Source of the DNA: Theobroma cacao
Taxonomy: Eukaryota; Streptophyta; Magnoliopsida; Malvales; Malvaceae
Direction: 5' to 3'
DNA: 64,000 bases
Assembly (NCBI RefSeq): GCF_000208745.1
Contig: NC_030854.1
Coordinates: 36,429,793 to 36,493,792, forward strand
Below, one piece after another: positions 12,730 to 24,929 of this stretch. The notes beneath the pieces are model-generated. The model was given only the letters and a program-made list of their open reading frames with translations. It searched no databases and had not been told where the DNA came from. Positions within the stretch are counted from its first letter, which is position 1, and each line of letters starts with the position of its first letter. The translations under genes and the position numbers were made by a program.

Positions 12730-15690
12730 TCATTCATCTCCTGACAATGGATTCTTCATGGTGCCCTTGTTTGTGTCTCTGAATGACAGATCTGTTTCTT
12801 CAACTGCGCAGCAGACATTAGGTTTTTTGATAACTGGCTCTGTAGGCACGCCTACCATTTCTTCAATTCCGTTAGCTTCTGAATGATCCACTGTGACCTG
12901 TCTTGCTTTCAAATCATAGCCCGACTTCACTATGTCCTCCAGCATTGATTCATTGGGGAACTTCATCCTGTAAAATTCAAGCTCTGCTTCTATATCTTGA
13001 ATCTCTTTGTCCTTCTCCGCAAGGAGGTCATTTGTTTTTTGAAGTGCTTCCATATCATACTCAGCTTGTTCTTCCATCATTCTCAGGCTCTGCAAGGCTT
13101 CCATGTGGAGTGTTGCCTTCTCCTCCTGCAGTCGAGTAATCATGGCCATTGCTTGATTCACAGCAATTGTAGAGGCATTTCTTTCTTCTTCCAATTCCTT
13201 ATACAAAGCATTCAATAATTTCCTGTCATGCTCAACCTGCCGTTTCAGCCGATCAACCAGACTTTCACCTTCGATTTCACTAACAATGCTACCATCTATA
13301 GACAAACCAGACTCATTTCTCTCTAGTGAGATCCTCTTTTGAAGTATTTGCATTCCATTAAGTGTAGAAGAATCTGAAGCCTTTAATTCATCACTATTTA
13401 TAGATATCCTAGGACTTACTGAGATCCTAGGACTTACATCATTTATTGATTGCTCAATCCCTCGAGTGGCAGATAACTGTGACAATAAGACCTTCAGATC
13501 CTCACTAAGTCTAGAAGAATCTTTTCCAATCCATTGTTCAAATTTGCCAGACAATTGTCTCCCTCTACTACCTACTGCTAGCTTATAAGCATCGCTTAGA
13601 TCCAATGAATTGGGTACTTGGACGCTAGTGTCGCTTGCAACATGGTTTGTTTCTACTGGTGATTCAGGTACTGGAAATGGCTGTTCTCTAGACTTGCAGA
13701 TTTCCTCACACTCTGTCACAGATTTCTTCTCAACTTCAAGAGTGCTCATAACACCTAGTGACAGAAATATTAGATGAATAAAATATGCCACAGAGATTAA
13801 CCATATCATGTAAGTTATATGGGGTGTCACAGCAGCTGATAGAAATGAAACAATGAAATACAAGTAGGATGGGTATTTCTACAAATTAAAGTAGCCAATT
13901 TAATGGATATTTGAGAATTTATAATTCCAAAACTTCTCAGGGACTTCCCTTTTGTTTTAACTAAAATCTCTTAAAAGCATGTTCACAATTTGGAAATTAT
14001 GTCCTTAATTTTGGAAATGCATCTGACACATCTTGGACCTTAGAGCATTTATTGATTGCACCTCAAAGTATTAGGTCATATATGAGTTTTTTTCATACCA
14101 AAAATCAAGGAGAATGTGTTGAAGGAGGCCTAATAGACTCATAGTATCTACAAGCTATGAGATTATAGTGATACAATCACTTTTCAAATTGTTAAAATAA
14201 AAATATTGGACAGTTTCTGGTTTTCTCTTCATATGTAAAACTGAACCACAAAGAAAGAGCAAGCAAAATGTGAGGAAGTTCAACTTACTGCTCTCTTTTG
14301 ATTCTTCAACAGAAGGCGCAACAACATTTGATGGAGAAACATCAACTTCCCCACTGCTCTCTTTTAATCCTTCAACAGAAGGTGCGACAACATTTGATGG
14401 AGAAACATCATCAATGGAAATAGGCTTGCTCTCCTTTGACACTTCAACAGGGGTTTCATTGCCAAATGATAATGAAGACACATGATCGAGGGAAATAAGC
14501 TTACCGTCTTCTAACCCTTGAATAGGAATTTCACCGGCATCTGATGATGGAGGAACCTTATCAAGGGAATTAAGATTCATTTTTGTTGACACATCAATAT
14601 AAGCTTCCCCACCATTTGGTGATAAAGGGACATCATCAAGAGAAATAAGCTCAGCAAATGCAGAGGGTTTAGTTTTGCTACTGGCTTGCTTCCAATTAAG
14701 TTCCTCCAAGTCACGGCCACTTGAATCAGTAGATTCCACAGATTTAATGCCATGAGGCTCGATGATATCTTGTTGTGACTGTGAGATGAAAATTGAAGGC
14801 TTAGTTTCAGAAACAGGATCTATCAATTTTTCGGAAGCAAAATCTTCTGACACAGTAATAGTACAAGACTCTGGCTGCATATGTTGGTCAGCAATATCAC
14901 TTTTTACATGATCAGTTTCAAGAATTAGAGCATCTTCCTCATCACCAGCATCACTAGACAATTCAGATTCAGAATCAGAAGTAATCTTAAGCTCCGAATA
15001 TGCTACATGAGATAAAGGATCAGCCCTACTTTTTCTCTGTTGTGTAGCTCTATCTGAAATCAGTGCATTGTCACTTCTGTTCTGCTCATCTTTCCCATGT
15101 TCTACAGCAACTGGTAAAGGTAAATCAAATTCAGCAGCCTGAGACACAGTCGATTGTGTCTGTATCAATGTTTTGACATACCCTTTGGGCATCCATGGCT
15201 CATTGCAACAAGAACAGTGCCTCATAGTTGAATGTCCATGTTTATGATCCTCAAGTGATGGATCCTCCACAAGACCACAGTCAGAATCTTCCCCCAATTT
15301 ACCCACCAATAATCTATAGGTTTCAGCATTAGACTTATTTATTGTAGCAAATGAGAAAAGGCAACTTTCACACATTCCATGAACATCAACAAGCTTGTTG
15401 TGAGAATGACAGTAAACTAAGGATGATATCTCCAACTTATGATCACCACACACCAAATCCCAATAAAATTTTTGTTTTTCTTTGCCTAAAACATGATCAA
15501 GCCTTGAGCATAGCAAGCATGGTGTTTGCAATTTGCATTTATGAGCAAATTTTGTGATCAAGTATGAGACAATAGCATCAATAAAAAGCATAAAAATCAG
15601 CAGCCATTCAAGAAAGGCTGATGATAAAGCTCTAGTAAACCGATGGGAAATTTTCTGTGAGTTAACAGATGAAATCCCCCCACTAGCCAT
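12730..15690 (-). CDS. Myosin-binding protein (MYOB family, GTD-binding/DUF593 domain)
   Basis: Plant MYOB proteins are membrane-anchored vesicle receptors that bind the globular tail of class XI myosins and drive cytoplasmic streaming. Two exons (14289-15690 and 12730-13754) join in frame to 808 residues. I chose the ATG at 15690 because it opens with the family-typical leader before the membrane anchor; the upstream in-frame extension has no such support. A transmembrane helix spans about residues 24-46 (FLEWLLIFMLFIDAIVSYLI). A Cys-rich block with QTPCLLCSRLDHVLG follows (55-69), then an acidic, Ser-rich linker. Residues about 348-468 form five imperfect 25-residue repeats. The GTD-binding coiled coil lies at about 632-730 (from SLVDRLKRQ to EFYRMKFP). 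It is closest in layout to Arabidopsis MYOB1/2/3 types; the exact orthologue is not decided. Confidence 0.9.
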
Positions 15691-18600
15691 GCCCCAGAAG
15701 ATTACGTAATTTTGGAACAAAATACCGATTGCTTGAAATAAAGCAAATTCCAATCCTCCCACAATGTAACAGTAATCCAAGGCAAGTTTCAATACTGCAA
15801 CCATCAATAAAAAAAGATCCTCAGAGCTAAGTAAAAGGAGAGTTTAGGGCTAAAAATGAAGTTCTAAAACCCTGTCTTCCTAACATAAAGAAGAAAAAGA
15901 AACACCTGCCCAAGCAACCAAAATTTAGCAGCAATGAAGAAAACTAATAAATGCAGCCATTACTTATAAAAGAGCAATTTCCATGAACACTAAATTAGTC
16001 CAAAGCAACTAATTACTGAACAGTTCAAAATAACTTTTTCCAGGGTAACAACCAACAGAGGCACAAGTTTTCGTAATTAACGAATACCTATAGAATCCAA
16101 ACATAGACACAACATCAACTGCTACCAAGCAAAACTTTCAGCTTAAGTAAAATAAGATAATTGCAACTCAGATGCTAAAGGATATGCCAGTGAAATGTAT
16201 CTCTGATAGATAAAGTCTGATATAAAATTCTTCACCAGCAACAACATGCATGACTATCTCGATGTTTTTCTTAACAAGTCGAGATACCATTTCTTATAGA
16301 AGATCTATGAATGCAAGAGAAAGTGGATAACAGAACAATTAACTAAGTTCGAATAATGTACTCCAATAAATGATCAATGGCCATAATTGTGAAACATATA
16401 TCTCAGTTACCAAAGTAATGAACCAAATCCTTGTATTAAAACACACTCAAGCACAAGAAAAGTATTTCTCAAAGAGGATTAACACACTAAATAAAAGATC
16501 CCAACAGACATACATCCTGCATCTAAAGCTATAAAATAAGACAATCATTTCTTACTCAAGGAAAATCCAATATCTACAAAGCTATAAAATGCATCCAAAT
16601 CAAAAACTAATGAGATAAATTCCAGATAAAAATAAAAATTCAGCTGTCGTTCAAGATCCATACAAACCAAATACATTCACAAAAGAAAGATATAAAGCAT
16701 CATTGAAAAAGAAAAAGGAAAAGGAAAATCATTTTGGACTTATGCAATATTTCAACTAATAAAAACACAAAAAAAAAAAAAAAAGCCTGAACAAGAAACT
16801 ACCAAAAAAAATTTATAGCATAAGACAACGAACTCGATTTTTCTGAAGGATCAACATGGACCATAGATAGAGAACTTCACAAAACCAAATTATCAACGAC
16901 AACAGAAAAAAAAAATCCATCAGCATCAAGCCTAAATCAGAACCAAACACAAAATTATAAACTTTCAGCCAATACTCAGACACATGGCCTAATCAAAATC
17001 CATCAAAAAATCAAACTTTCTACAAAACCAACTGAATGAAACTTAATCATATTAGCATCATTCAAAAACTAAATTGAATTATATATACAAGTCAAACTAT
17101 GATATTTCCAAGGGAAAAAAAAAAGAAACTTTGATAAGTTGCAAGAAGAGAAACCTGACCTGTTCATATGAGAAACTAGAGAGGAAGACAACCAGAAAAA
17201 ACCACTGAGAATTAGAGGAAAAAGCGTCTAATCAAAGTGACCCATCTTCAAATTCATGTCAAAAAACAACACCCATGTAACAGTTATTCAAGAACGAGAG
17301 ATTGAAACAAAAGAAAACAAAAAAAAAGTAGTTTTTATATAAGAATAAACAAAGACAGATAACAACAAAGAGTGCAACGTTGCTTTCACGTATTTTTTGC
17401 ATTATTTTATAAAAGGAAAATTTCTACTTTTATTAAAAAAAAGGTGGAAATAAAAAGATGATAGAACAGCCGACAAATACCAAAAAGTCGGCTGCTGATT
17501 AGAAAATACTAAAAACCGAAAGTAAAAGAAAGACAAAAATAAAGCAAAGGTTCCAGAGAAAATTCACTGTCAAAAACCCAAAATAGTTTCATTTTTGTTA
17601 TTAAAAAACCCTCCTTTTTTAAACTTTATTTCTCTTCTTTCTTAAGAAAGAAATAGTAATGAGAAATAGTAATGGAGGATCAATGGAAAATGGGTTATAT
17701 TTATTTTTTGGAAAAAAGATGCCATTTTTTTATTATCTTAATGATTGGAGTGACTTGTCGGTGAAGAAATTATGCAACCGACCAATGGTGGAAAATTTTC
17801 CAGGAGAACCGACCAATGAGGATAATTGTAAGTTACGAAGACATGTGACTGTCGGGAAATTCAGAGGTTAGCTCTGATTTGACCGTTAAACTAACTGAAA
17901 TATGAAAATAGTTGGGGTGTTTTTTTACCAGAATTGACCGCTATGTTTCCTGGCTATGGCATGGAGGTCCTTAAAATAAAAAAAAAAAAAGAGAAAGAAA
18001 ATGGCAAAACCGTGTTGACTAGGTCCATCGACAGGAGCAAACATTCCCATGGGGTTTTTCCAACTTGGCCAGTTGTTCTATTTTGACTTCATTTAATGGG
18101 ATATTTGAGCTTTATAATTTTGGTTAGGAATTCACATCCAAGCCAATATTAATATATTTTAGGAGTTTTCCATAAGAAGAAATATGATTCTAATTTTTCA
18201 ATAAGTGACATTATTTGATAAGTGGACAATATATAAAAATTATCATATACTGTCAGTTCATCAAATATGAATAAAAAAAATTAAAATGGATGGAAATTGG
18301 AATTGAGGTTTGTTATTCTATATAAGCCATTTCAAGAAGTTGAAGGCCTGCCCAAAATAATATTATGAACATATAAATCCTTTTGTATTAAATATGATAT
18401 CAGGATCTTCTTTTCTTTCATTTTGTCTAGGCAGCTGCAAACAGAGTAACAGTATGATCTTTTTTGGCTCAGAAAAGAACACATTTGGGACAATGTAGTA
18501 TCAACAAGCAGAGAAAATACAGATAAGCAAATGGGATTAAGCAGAGCTACAATCATGAGAGCAATCCTCAATAATTATATATTATTATTGAAGCGAACAT

Positions 18601-18790
18601 TCATATAGAACAAGTGGATAACTGGTACTGGGGAGTAATTCACATAAATGCCACAAATCGAACAAAGCATTTACTTGCAAATCTAAAGCCTTATAAATAC
18701 TACATTAAAAAAAGAAGCAAGAAACCTTTTGCACAGATGGGACATACCCAAATTTTATAGCAGCGAATCAACTTTCTAGAAAATCAGAAC
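15691..18790. other. 5' leader/promoter of the MYOB gene and spacer
   Basis: No coding sequence is visible. 15691 to about 17650 is probably 5' UTR, with one or more leader introns, and promoter of the minus-strand MYOB gene. It contains A-rich tracts and a perfect 8-bp hairpin, CAGCCGAC/GTCGGCTG, at 17467-17494. From about 17650 to 18790 the sequence is spacer plus the 3' flank of the MUSTANG gene; short open frames there show no motifs. Confidence 0.35.
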
Positions 18791-21010
18791 TTAAATAGGC
18801 GCTGCACATGTTGTTCTAAAATGGCCTGTCTGATTGCAACGGCTACAATGCACAACCCGCTTCACACGCCCACGATCTTCTGCTCGAACTCGCTTCTTTC
18901 GTGGTCGACCGGGTGGCTTAAGAGATTTGGGTGGGTGGATGACAATTTCGACAGCTTTGCTCGCATTTGGATCCCCCTCAGACAACTCTTTCCATAGGCT
19001 TTTATCTGGAATTGGATGAATGGTTTGAGAATATGTCTTCCGATATGTGGCCACAGTGAAACAACTCTCGGTAAATCGATGAACATTCTGCCTGCAAGAA
19101 AGAAGTGCCGCCACAGCATGTGCACAGGGCAAACCATACAACTGCCAGCCACGACAAAGACAACAGCGATTGCGAATGTCAACAATATTTGTCCCTTCAT
19201 GAGATATAACTTCAAATTCAGCTTCATTAGCACGAAGCACCTGATATGTGCGTGCACGTTCAAGGGCCTCTGCAACACGCCTTTCAGCAGAAGGCACAAG
19301 TATTGATGTCCACTGCATACTTGTCTCTCGCCGTTCATTGAACCAAGTCATAAGCTGTCTCCTAATGCATTCCATCATCTGAATTATTGGAAGTCCTGAA
19401 GCTTCTAAAATCCAAGAATTCAGTGATTCAACTATGTTTGCTGTTAAATGCCCAAACCGTGTGCCTTCAAAATAAGCTGTTGCCCACAAACGAGGTGGGA
19501 TCCGTCGAATCCAATATGCAGCATCTTGTGATATCTCTTCAATCTCAAGAATCTTTGCTTCAAATTCAATTACAGTCAGGGCATGAGCAGCTTCCCATAG
19601 AAGGTTCACAAGCATGGTGTTATTGAACTCCTTTCGAAAGCTTTCACTCAAGTGACGCATGCAAAATCCATGAAAAGCAGTAGGAAAATTTGCTTCAACA
19701 CCATCCACAATGCCCTTCTGTCTGTCAGACAAAATTGTAAGCCTTGGCATGTTTTCTGTATTAATTTCGAGCAGGTTATGAAGTTCAGAAAGAAACCACA
19801 TCCAGTTGTCATCATTCTCCTCATCAACAACACCAAATGCCAGAGGAAACAGAGCACCATCACCATCAAAACCAGTAGCAAGAAGCAAAGTACCAAGATA
19901 CTTACTCTTCAAAAATGTCCTATCTAGCCCAAGGAGTGGTCGACAAGCATTCAGAAAACCATAAATTGAGGCCTGAAATGATATGAAGAGACGCTGGAAA
20001 CAGTTATCTGTTGGGTTTCCATAGACAGATGCAATACTCCCTGGATTTGTCCGCTTAACCTGTTCACAATACTGAGGGAGTAAGCGATACCCTTCTTCAA
20101 AAGATCCACGCATAGCTGCCATGATGCGTTCCTTGCCTCGCCAGGCTTGCTTGTAAGATAAGGTGATACCATGAACCCGGTGAATCTCTTCCAGTATCTC
20201 CTTTGGCTTGTAGTTAGGGTTCTCCCTTAATCGTTGCTCCACAGAGTTTGCCACCCACTGAACAGAGGCTTGTTGATGGCCAAGATGAGCAATCCCTCCA
20301 CATGTATGGGTCTCATGGATGGTTCTGATAGTGAAAGTTGGAACACCAGGGAGCTTTGCAGCATGTATACGCCAGGGACATCCCTCACTCGCACATCTGG
20401 CAGTGAAACGAGTCTTGTCAGATTTTATGGTCTGCATTTCAAAGTGAAGGGCAATAGCTGTATCCCTCAATGCCCTACGGCAGCTTTTGACATCCGGAAA
20501 CTCTTGCCCAACTGCAACTTCAAAATTCGGATTTACATTACGAGCCTGAAGGACATGAGGAAGACAAACCAAAATCTGGGACTGCTGCAAATCTCGGGCA
20601 GGGTCAATTCCCATCTCCTGGTTGTCATCCACAGCCAATTCCAAATTATCATCAAGCTCTTGGTTTTCTGAAACAGCCAATTCATTATTCTCTGATAAAG
20701 CCAACTGATGGTCACTGTGGTCAGGTTTTCGATCGGTAGCTAACTCATTACTGTGCCCATAAGTGTGATCAACATCCCCTTCTTGGTCATGGCTCTGTCC
20801 TAAATCCAATTCATGGTCATGAGAATGCCCTAAACCTAGGTCATGATCATGGGCCTGTCCCAAGCCTAAATGACGCTCATGGCCTTGTCCTAATTCCAAA
20901 TCATGGTTCTGGGTGAGGCCCAAATTATGATTATGGCCTAGCACCAATGGCTGATTCTGCCCCAAGGCTAAATTGTGGCTTTGTCCAAGTATCAAATCAT
21001 GGTTAGCCAT
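18791..21010 (-). CDS. MUSTANG-family protein (domesticated Mutator-like transposase)
   Basis: An uninterrupted 739-residue frame. MUSTANG proteins are MULE transposases co-opted by flowering plants and needed for normal growth and flowering in Arabidopsis. Domains in order: an N-terminal tract of imperfect LGQ(S/N)HDH repeats (about 5-80); a MuDR-type DNA-binding region (about 163-240) with Cys/His residues (C206, C211, H235, C237); the MULE transposase core with candidate acidic residues D363 (GLDRTFLK), D429 (LSDRQKG) and E528 (ANIVESLN) plus the GFCMRHL motif; a SWIM zinc finger C617-x-C619...C629-x-H631; an AT-hook-like PPGRPRKKR (699-707); and a CCHC knuckle C722-C725-H730-C735. There is no PB1 domain, so it resembles the MUG1-4 subgroup. 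No terminal inverted repeats were seen around it, as expected of a fixed host gene. Function in this plant is inferred. Confidence 0.92.
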   Translation of the reverse strand: MANHDLILGQSHNLALGQNQPLVLGHNHNLGLTQNHDLELGQGHERHLGLGQAHDHDLGLGHSHDHELDLGQSHDQEGDVDHTYGHSNELATDRKPDHSDHQLALSENNELAVSENQELDDNLELAVDDNQEMGIDPARDLQQSQILVCLPHVLQARNVNPNFEVAVGQEFPDVKSCRRALRDTAIALHFEMQTIKSDKTRFTARCASEGCPWRIHAAKLPGVPTFTIRTIHETHTCGGIAHLGHQQASVQWVANSVEQRLRENPNYKPKEILEEIHRVHGITLSYKQAWRGKERIMAAMRGSFEEGYRLLPQYCEQVKRTNPGSIASVYGNPTDNCFQRLFISFQASIYGFLNACRPLLGLDRTFLKSKYLGTLLLATGFDGDGALFPLAFGVVDEENDDNWMWFLSELHNLLEINTENMPRLTILSDRQKGIVDGVEANFPTAFHGFCMRHLSESFRKEFNNTMLVNLLWEAAHALTVIEFEAKILEIEEISQDAAYWIRRIPPRLWATAYFEGTRFGHLTANIVESLNSWILEASGLPIIQMMECIRRQLMTWFNERRETSMQWTSILVPSAERRVAEALERARTYQVLRANEAEFEVISHEGTNIVDIRNRCCLCRGWQLYGLPCAHAVAALLSCRQNVHRFTESCFTVATYRKTYSQTIHPIPDKSLWKELSEGDPNASKAVEIVIHPPKSLKPPGRPRKKRVRAEDRGRVKRVVHCSRCNQTGHFRTTCAAPI

Positions 21011-22620
21011 TTAATAAATCAATCACAGTATATTACCAACACAACACACAGCCCCAGAACACACCCTCAAATTTACAAACTGATAGTCAGGCAGGCAGAT
21101 TTTCCATCTATTTCAAAACATACCTGCCAAATGAAATGCAACCATTACTATAAGAAGAAAAGGGATGACCATATGAACACATAGAAAGCATAACAAACAG
21201 GCTAATCTCTGACAAGTGATAAAAAAAGGTGAGAAGACATAAACAAAAGCATACAACAAGCCTTCTTTTGTGAAATGTAAACCAAAAGAAACACAATTAA
21301 AAAGGTAACTTTTGTTTTATCAACACTATCATCTCAATGATGAAAAAAAGAAAGTATACCAACCATTACAAATATATGCACATAAGGAACTGGAGCAATC
21401 CACTCTAAGCAGCTAACTTTTTACTTCTTGAATGGTGAACAGTGAAACCAGGCAGGACACATCCATGTCGCCCAAGAAAACATGTAGTTTTGAAAACTCC
21501 AGCTACATAAACCAATATAGTAAACAATATACACAAGGAATAGCAAGAAAAGCCAAATATTAAAGAAAAGAACAACAAAACAAAACACATAAACTTACCA
21601 CCCACTTGAATTCTTAAAACCAAACCAATTAAACTTAGTGCAAGTATTTCTTAACCAAACAGAAGTTCAACTTCCTCCAAATATACACAGCTTTCCTTCT
21701 CCCTCAGTTCCAAGAAACCAAGTAGAAGTTTCCATTTCATAGACCCTTCCCAAAAAATGGGAGAAAAACCAGCAAAGAGAAAATTCTTAAGCAGCTACAA
21801 CTTGGAAACTCATAATAGATATTAAGTTTAACACTCTGAAACTAAGCTAAACTAAACTAACTGAATAAAATAGAAAATTTAACACAAAATAAGAAATACC
21901 CATCAATCAGAACAACATAAAAATCACTTCAAAAAAAAAAAAGAATCTAAAACAGAAACCAACAAAGAAATGAGAAAGCTTTAAGCATCCTGCTTGAAAA
22001 TCTTTTAAGTTACTAGCTTCAAAACAGTTCAAACTAAACTAACTACATCAAAATCACCAAATTTGACAAAACTAAAGAATACCCATCAAATGAAAACATT
22101 CAAAAAACAAAAACCATAAAAGGAAATCCGCAAAAATGAAGGTCAAAATACCTGGACAAAAAAAGTTGAACCGTACTTGAAACCCTAGCTCCAAAACCCA
22201 AATGTCCAAAAACACAATCAATAAAGCTTCAAGAAGCCAAAGAACGGTGTGGGTATCGACGGAAACGACAATAAATGAAGCGTCCAAGCGAGTAAACCCC
22301 CCCCCACGATTGATGAAGAAACTAGGGTTTCGTCTGGCAAACCAAACCAAACCAATCGGCGTGGAGCTTGCAAAGAAGAGACTAGGAAATTTGAAAAGTT
22401 GGGAGCTTATTTGTTTTGGCGGGTAAAAACTTGTAAGGGAGAGGGGGGTTTGTTCCGGGAGAAAATCGGGAATTAAGGAGAAAGGGGCTGAGGGAAGGGC
22501 AAAGGCGAGATTGGGGAATTACAGGGGCAGAAGAGGGAGAGTGTTGAAGGGTATGGGAAAGAGAGAGTTGGGATCTGGGGCTGTTTTGAGAGGGGTTGAG
22601 GGTATTTAGGTCAAACTAGG
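21011..22620 (-). promoter_or_regulatory. Probable 5' leader with intron(s) and promoter of the MUSTANG gene
   Basis: No protein-coding frame is supported. On the minus strand, about 22380-22610 is strongly CT-rich (runs such as CTCTCTCTTTCCC), like plant transcription start regions, while 21011 to about 22300 is AT-rich and intron-like. A long spliced 5' UTR is the simplest reading, but no splice sites were fixed. Confidence 0.4.
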
Positions 22621-23096
22621 TTGGACATGGTGTGGTTCTTTTTATTTTTTTGGGGTTTTTGGAATTACTGTTTTGGCCCCCCTTTTTTGTTTTTGATGTC
22701 ATCCAAGGGCAATAACTACATTAAAAAGCTTCATTTTGGCTGGCTTTTAACCTTGACTCACCTCATCCAAATTTCCCACAAAAATAAATTCCATATTATA
22801 TCACTTGGATAAATTTCTTAATTTTTACGATTTTTTATCGAATTAAAAAAAGATATTTAATACAATAAATTTAAAGAGTGTTCTACGATACATTTTTTGT
22901 TGAAAGATTGGAATTTTTAACATTAATGCAAAAACTCAGTTGATATGCAAAACAAACCTTCCAAGGTCTCAAATTCATAATATCTCTAGGGATTCCAGCA
23001 GCAAAAGATAACACGAAATTTGAACATAAACTGACTATTAATCCCAACAACTACTTTCACTCCATACATAAACACTAATAGAAAGTAAATATCTTC

Positions 23097-23723
23097 TCAA
23101 AAGATCCTGTTTGAAGGACCCATGGTACTCTTCAGGTACAGGCACCTCACATTTTGCCAGTTTTTCTTCAACAATGAGACAAGGAAATTGACACTCATTT
23201 GCACATTTTGGAAGATCTGCTTCTCCTCCAGAGCTACATTCCCAACAGCAACTCCCACATGCAAAGAACCTTCTTCAGTCGGAACTTCACACCTTGGACT
23301 CTAGGGATTCCTGGTGAGTAACAAGGGTTGGGAATTTCCCTGCTTTGTTGAGGCCAGGACCCAAGGGACGAGGGGTCTGCTTGATGATAGCTTCAGATGA
23401 CAGAAAGGCCTGATATATACTTCTCGGACCAACTTCTTGTTGTTGTTTAGCTTCTTCAGTGCTTCAACATCCATATAATCCAAGCCTATCTTCTCTGTAT
23501 CTTCAACATGTTGAGCATCTCCAAGCATGCCGATCTTCATCTTAGGGCGAGGAATGTATGGCAGCTTCACAGATCCACTGAAACGCTTGTCCTTTTGGGG
23601 ATCATAGTTTTTCAGCCCAATCTGGAGTTCAATGGTCTTAGTGAACTTACGGGTTTTTTCCTTGGACTGAGCCACAATGGTGGAAATAGCTTCTCTAAGG
23701 GCATCACTCTGAAGCTTACTCAT
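23097..23723 (-). pseudogene. Ribosomal protein L10a (uL1) processed pseudogene
   Basis: The minus strand starts with [13 protein letters not shown] and keeps clear L10a sequence to about residue 100 ([52 protein letters not shown]). A small deletion/change at about 23420 then shifts the frame. The rest of L10a can be followed only by changing frame ([20 protein letters not shown], then a gap, then [20 protein letters not shown]), ending in GPSNRIF and a stop at 23097-23099. The span is 627 bp against about 650 for the full 216-217 codon gene. Introns are absent, which fits reverse transcription of an mRNA. No poly(A) tail or flanking repeats remain visible, so it is not very young. It is not expected to make a working 60S protein. 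Confidence 0.9.
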
Positions 23724-23809
23724 CTCTGATATTTCCGCGAATAAAACTATAATATTCACCAGAGAAGAGAAAAACCCTAGCCGCGTTTTACGATACATGT
23801 TAATCAAAT

Positions 23810-24929
23810 TCCAAATTGTTTTGTGTATAATAGTAATGTTTAGGGTATAATTAGAAATTATATTTTTATCCTGATAATGAGGGGGAAGGAATTGATTGAT
23901 GACATATGATTACTTTTGTGCTATGATTTAATTTAATGATTATTCTTGTGAGTTTATATCAGCGATTATTAAGTTCTAAGGATTATGGTATGTCTCTATA
24001 GCAAGTAAATAAGAAATTATCAATTATTAGTTTTTACATTGGATTAACAAAAAGTCTTTACTTTCTGTTTTTTTTTTCTTTCTTTTTTTTTTTTTGTTTT
24101 GGCTAAACTAAAAGTCTTCCCTTAAACCTAGAGAAAAAAATGGGAGTCAAATTAGATGGGCTTGGGCTAGTGTTTAAGCATTAATGTCAAACCCAAGCTG
24201 GCCTTTGAGATTTGCCAAGCTCAGCTCAATCAAGCAGACTCTTTGGGAGAAATTCAGTGGGTTAGTACTTTAGCTGAAAAATTAAAGTGATAGTAATAAT
24301 AGGGATGTTAATAAGTAGGGTAATTATTAATTTTGAATATTTTAATTCGAATCTTATTAAGAAGTAAGGTACTTGAACCCTACAACTATCCAAATACTTT
24401 TAAAATTTACTATTGAAATCCAACCTTTATTTTTTTATCTTTTATTTTCATTCTCCCTATAATTTATTACCACCCAAAACCATTCACTTAAGACTTTATA
24501 ATAAATAGAAAGTCCTCATGGCATGCATATATATATATATATAATTCAAGCACTCTGACTCTTTTATTACGGGAAATAAAAAATTCTTTCACTTTTTTGA
24601 ATTAATCATAATGATTTCACTAAAATTCTATATATGGATAGATCATAATACATGATGGCTATATATAGAGATACTTTTAAAGATTTTTACACACACATAA
24701 AATCATACAAGTAGCTTAATAATAATAAACTAATGAGTTACTGATATCTCTCACTGCTTAAGCAAAACCTAAGTGGTTGGCATATCTCTCACTACTTGAA
24801 CAAAACCTAAGTGATTGAAGATATTTTAACATGAAGCAAGTCACACATATATTTTACCATACAAGATTCAAATCTCTATGGATTATCAAGATAACTCTGC
24901 GACAACTTCACATTCTATTATTCTGTATT
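23810..24929. other. AT-rich spacer with a short tandem repeat
   Basis: No gene is visible. About 24742-24818 holds two imperfect copies of a roughly 38-bp unit (ATATCTCTCACT ... CAAAACCTAAGTG). An (AT)n run lies at about 24526-24543. Confidence 0.5.

Noticed and set aside
15691..15807. Upstream extension of the MYOB protein by 39 residues
   Set aside because: The family starts just before the membrane helix; the extra residues add a second hydrophobic stretch not known in MYOB proteins.
17467..17494. Perfect 8-bp hairpin CAGCCGAC/GTCGGCTG as a terminator or regulatory RNA
   Set aside because: A single short hairpin in plant non-coding DNA is expected by chance; no conserved context.
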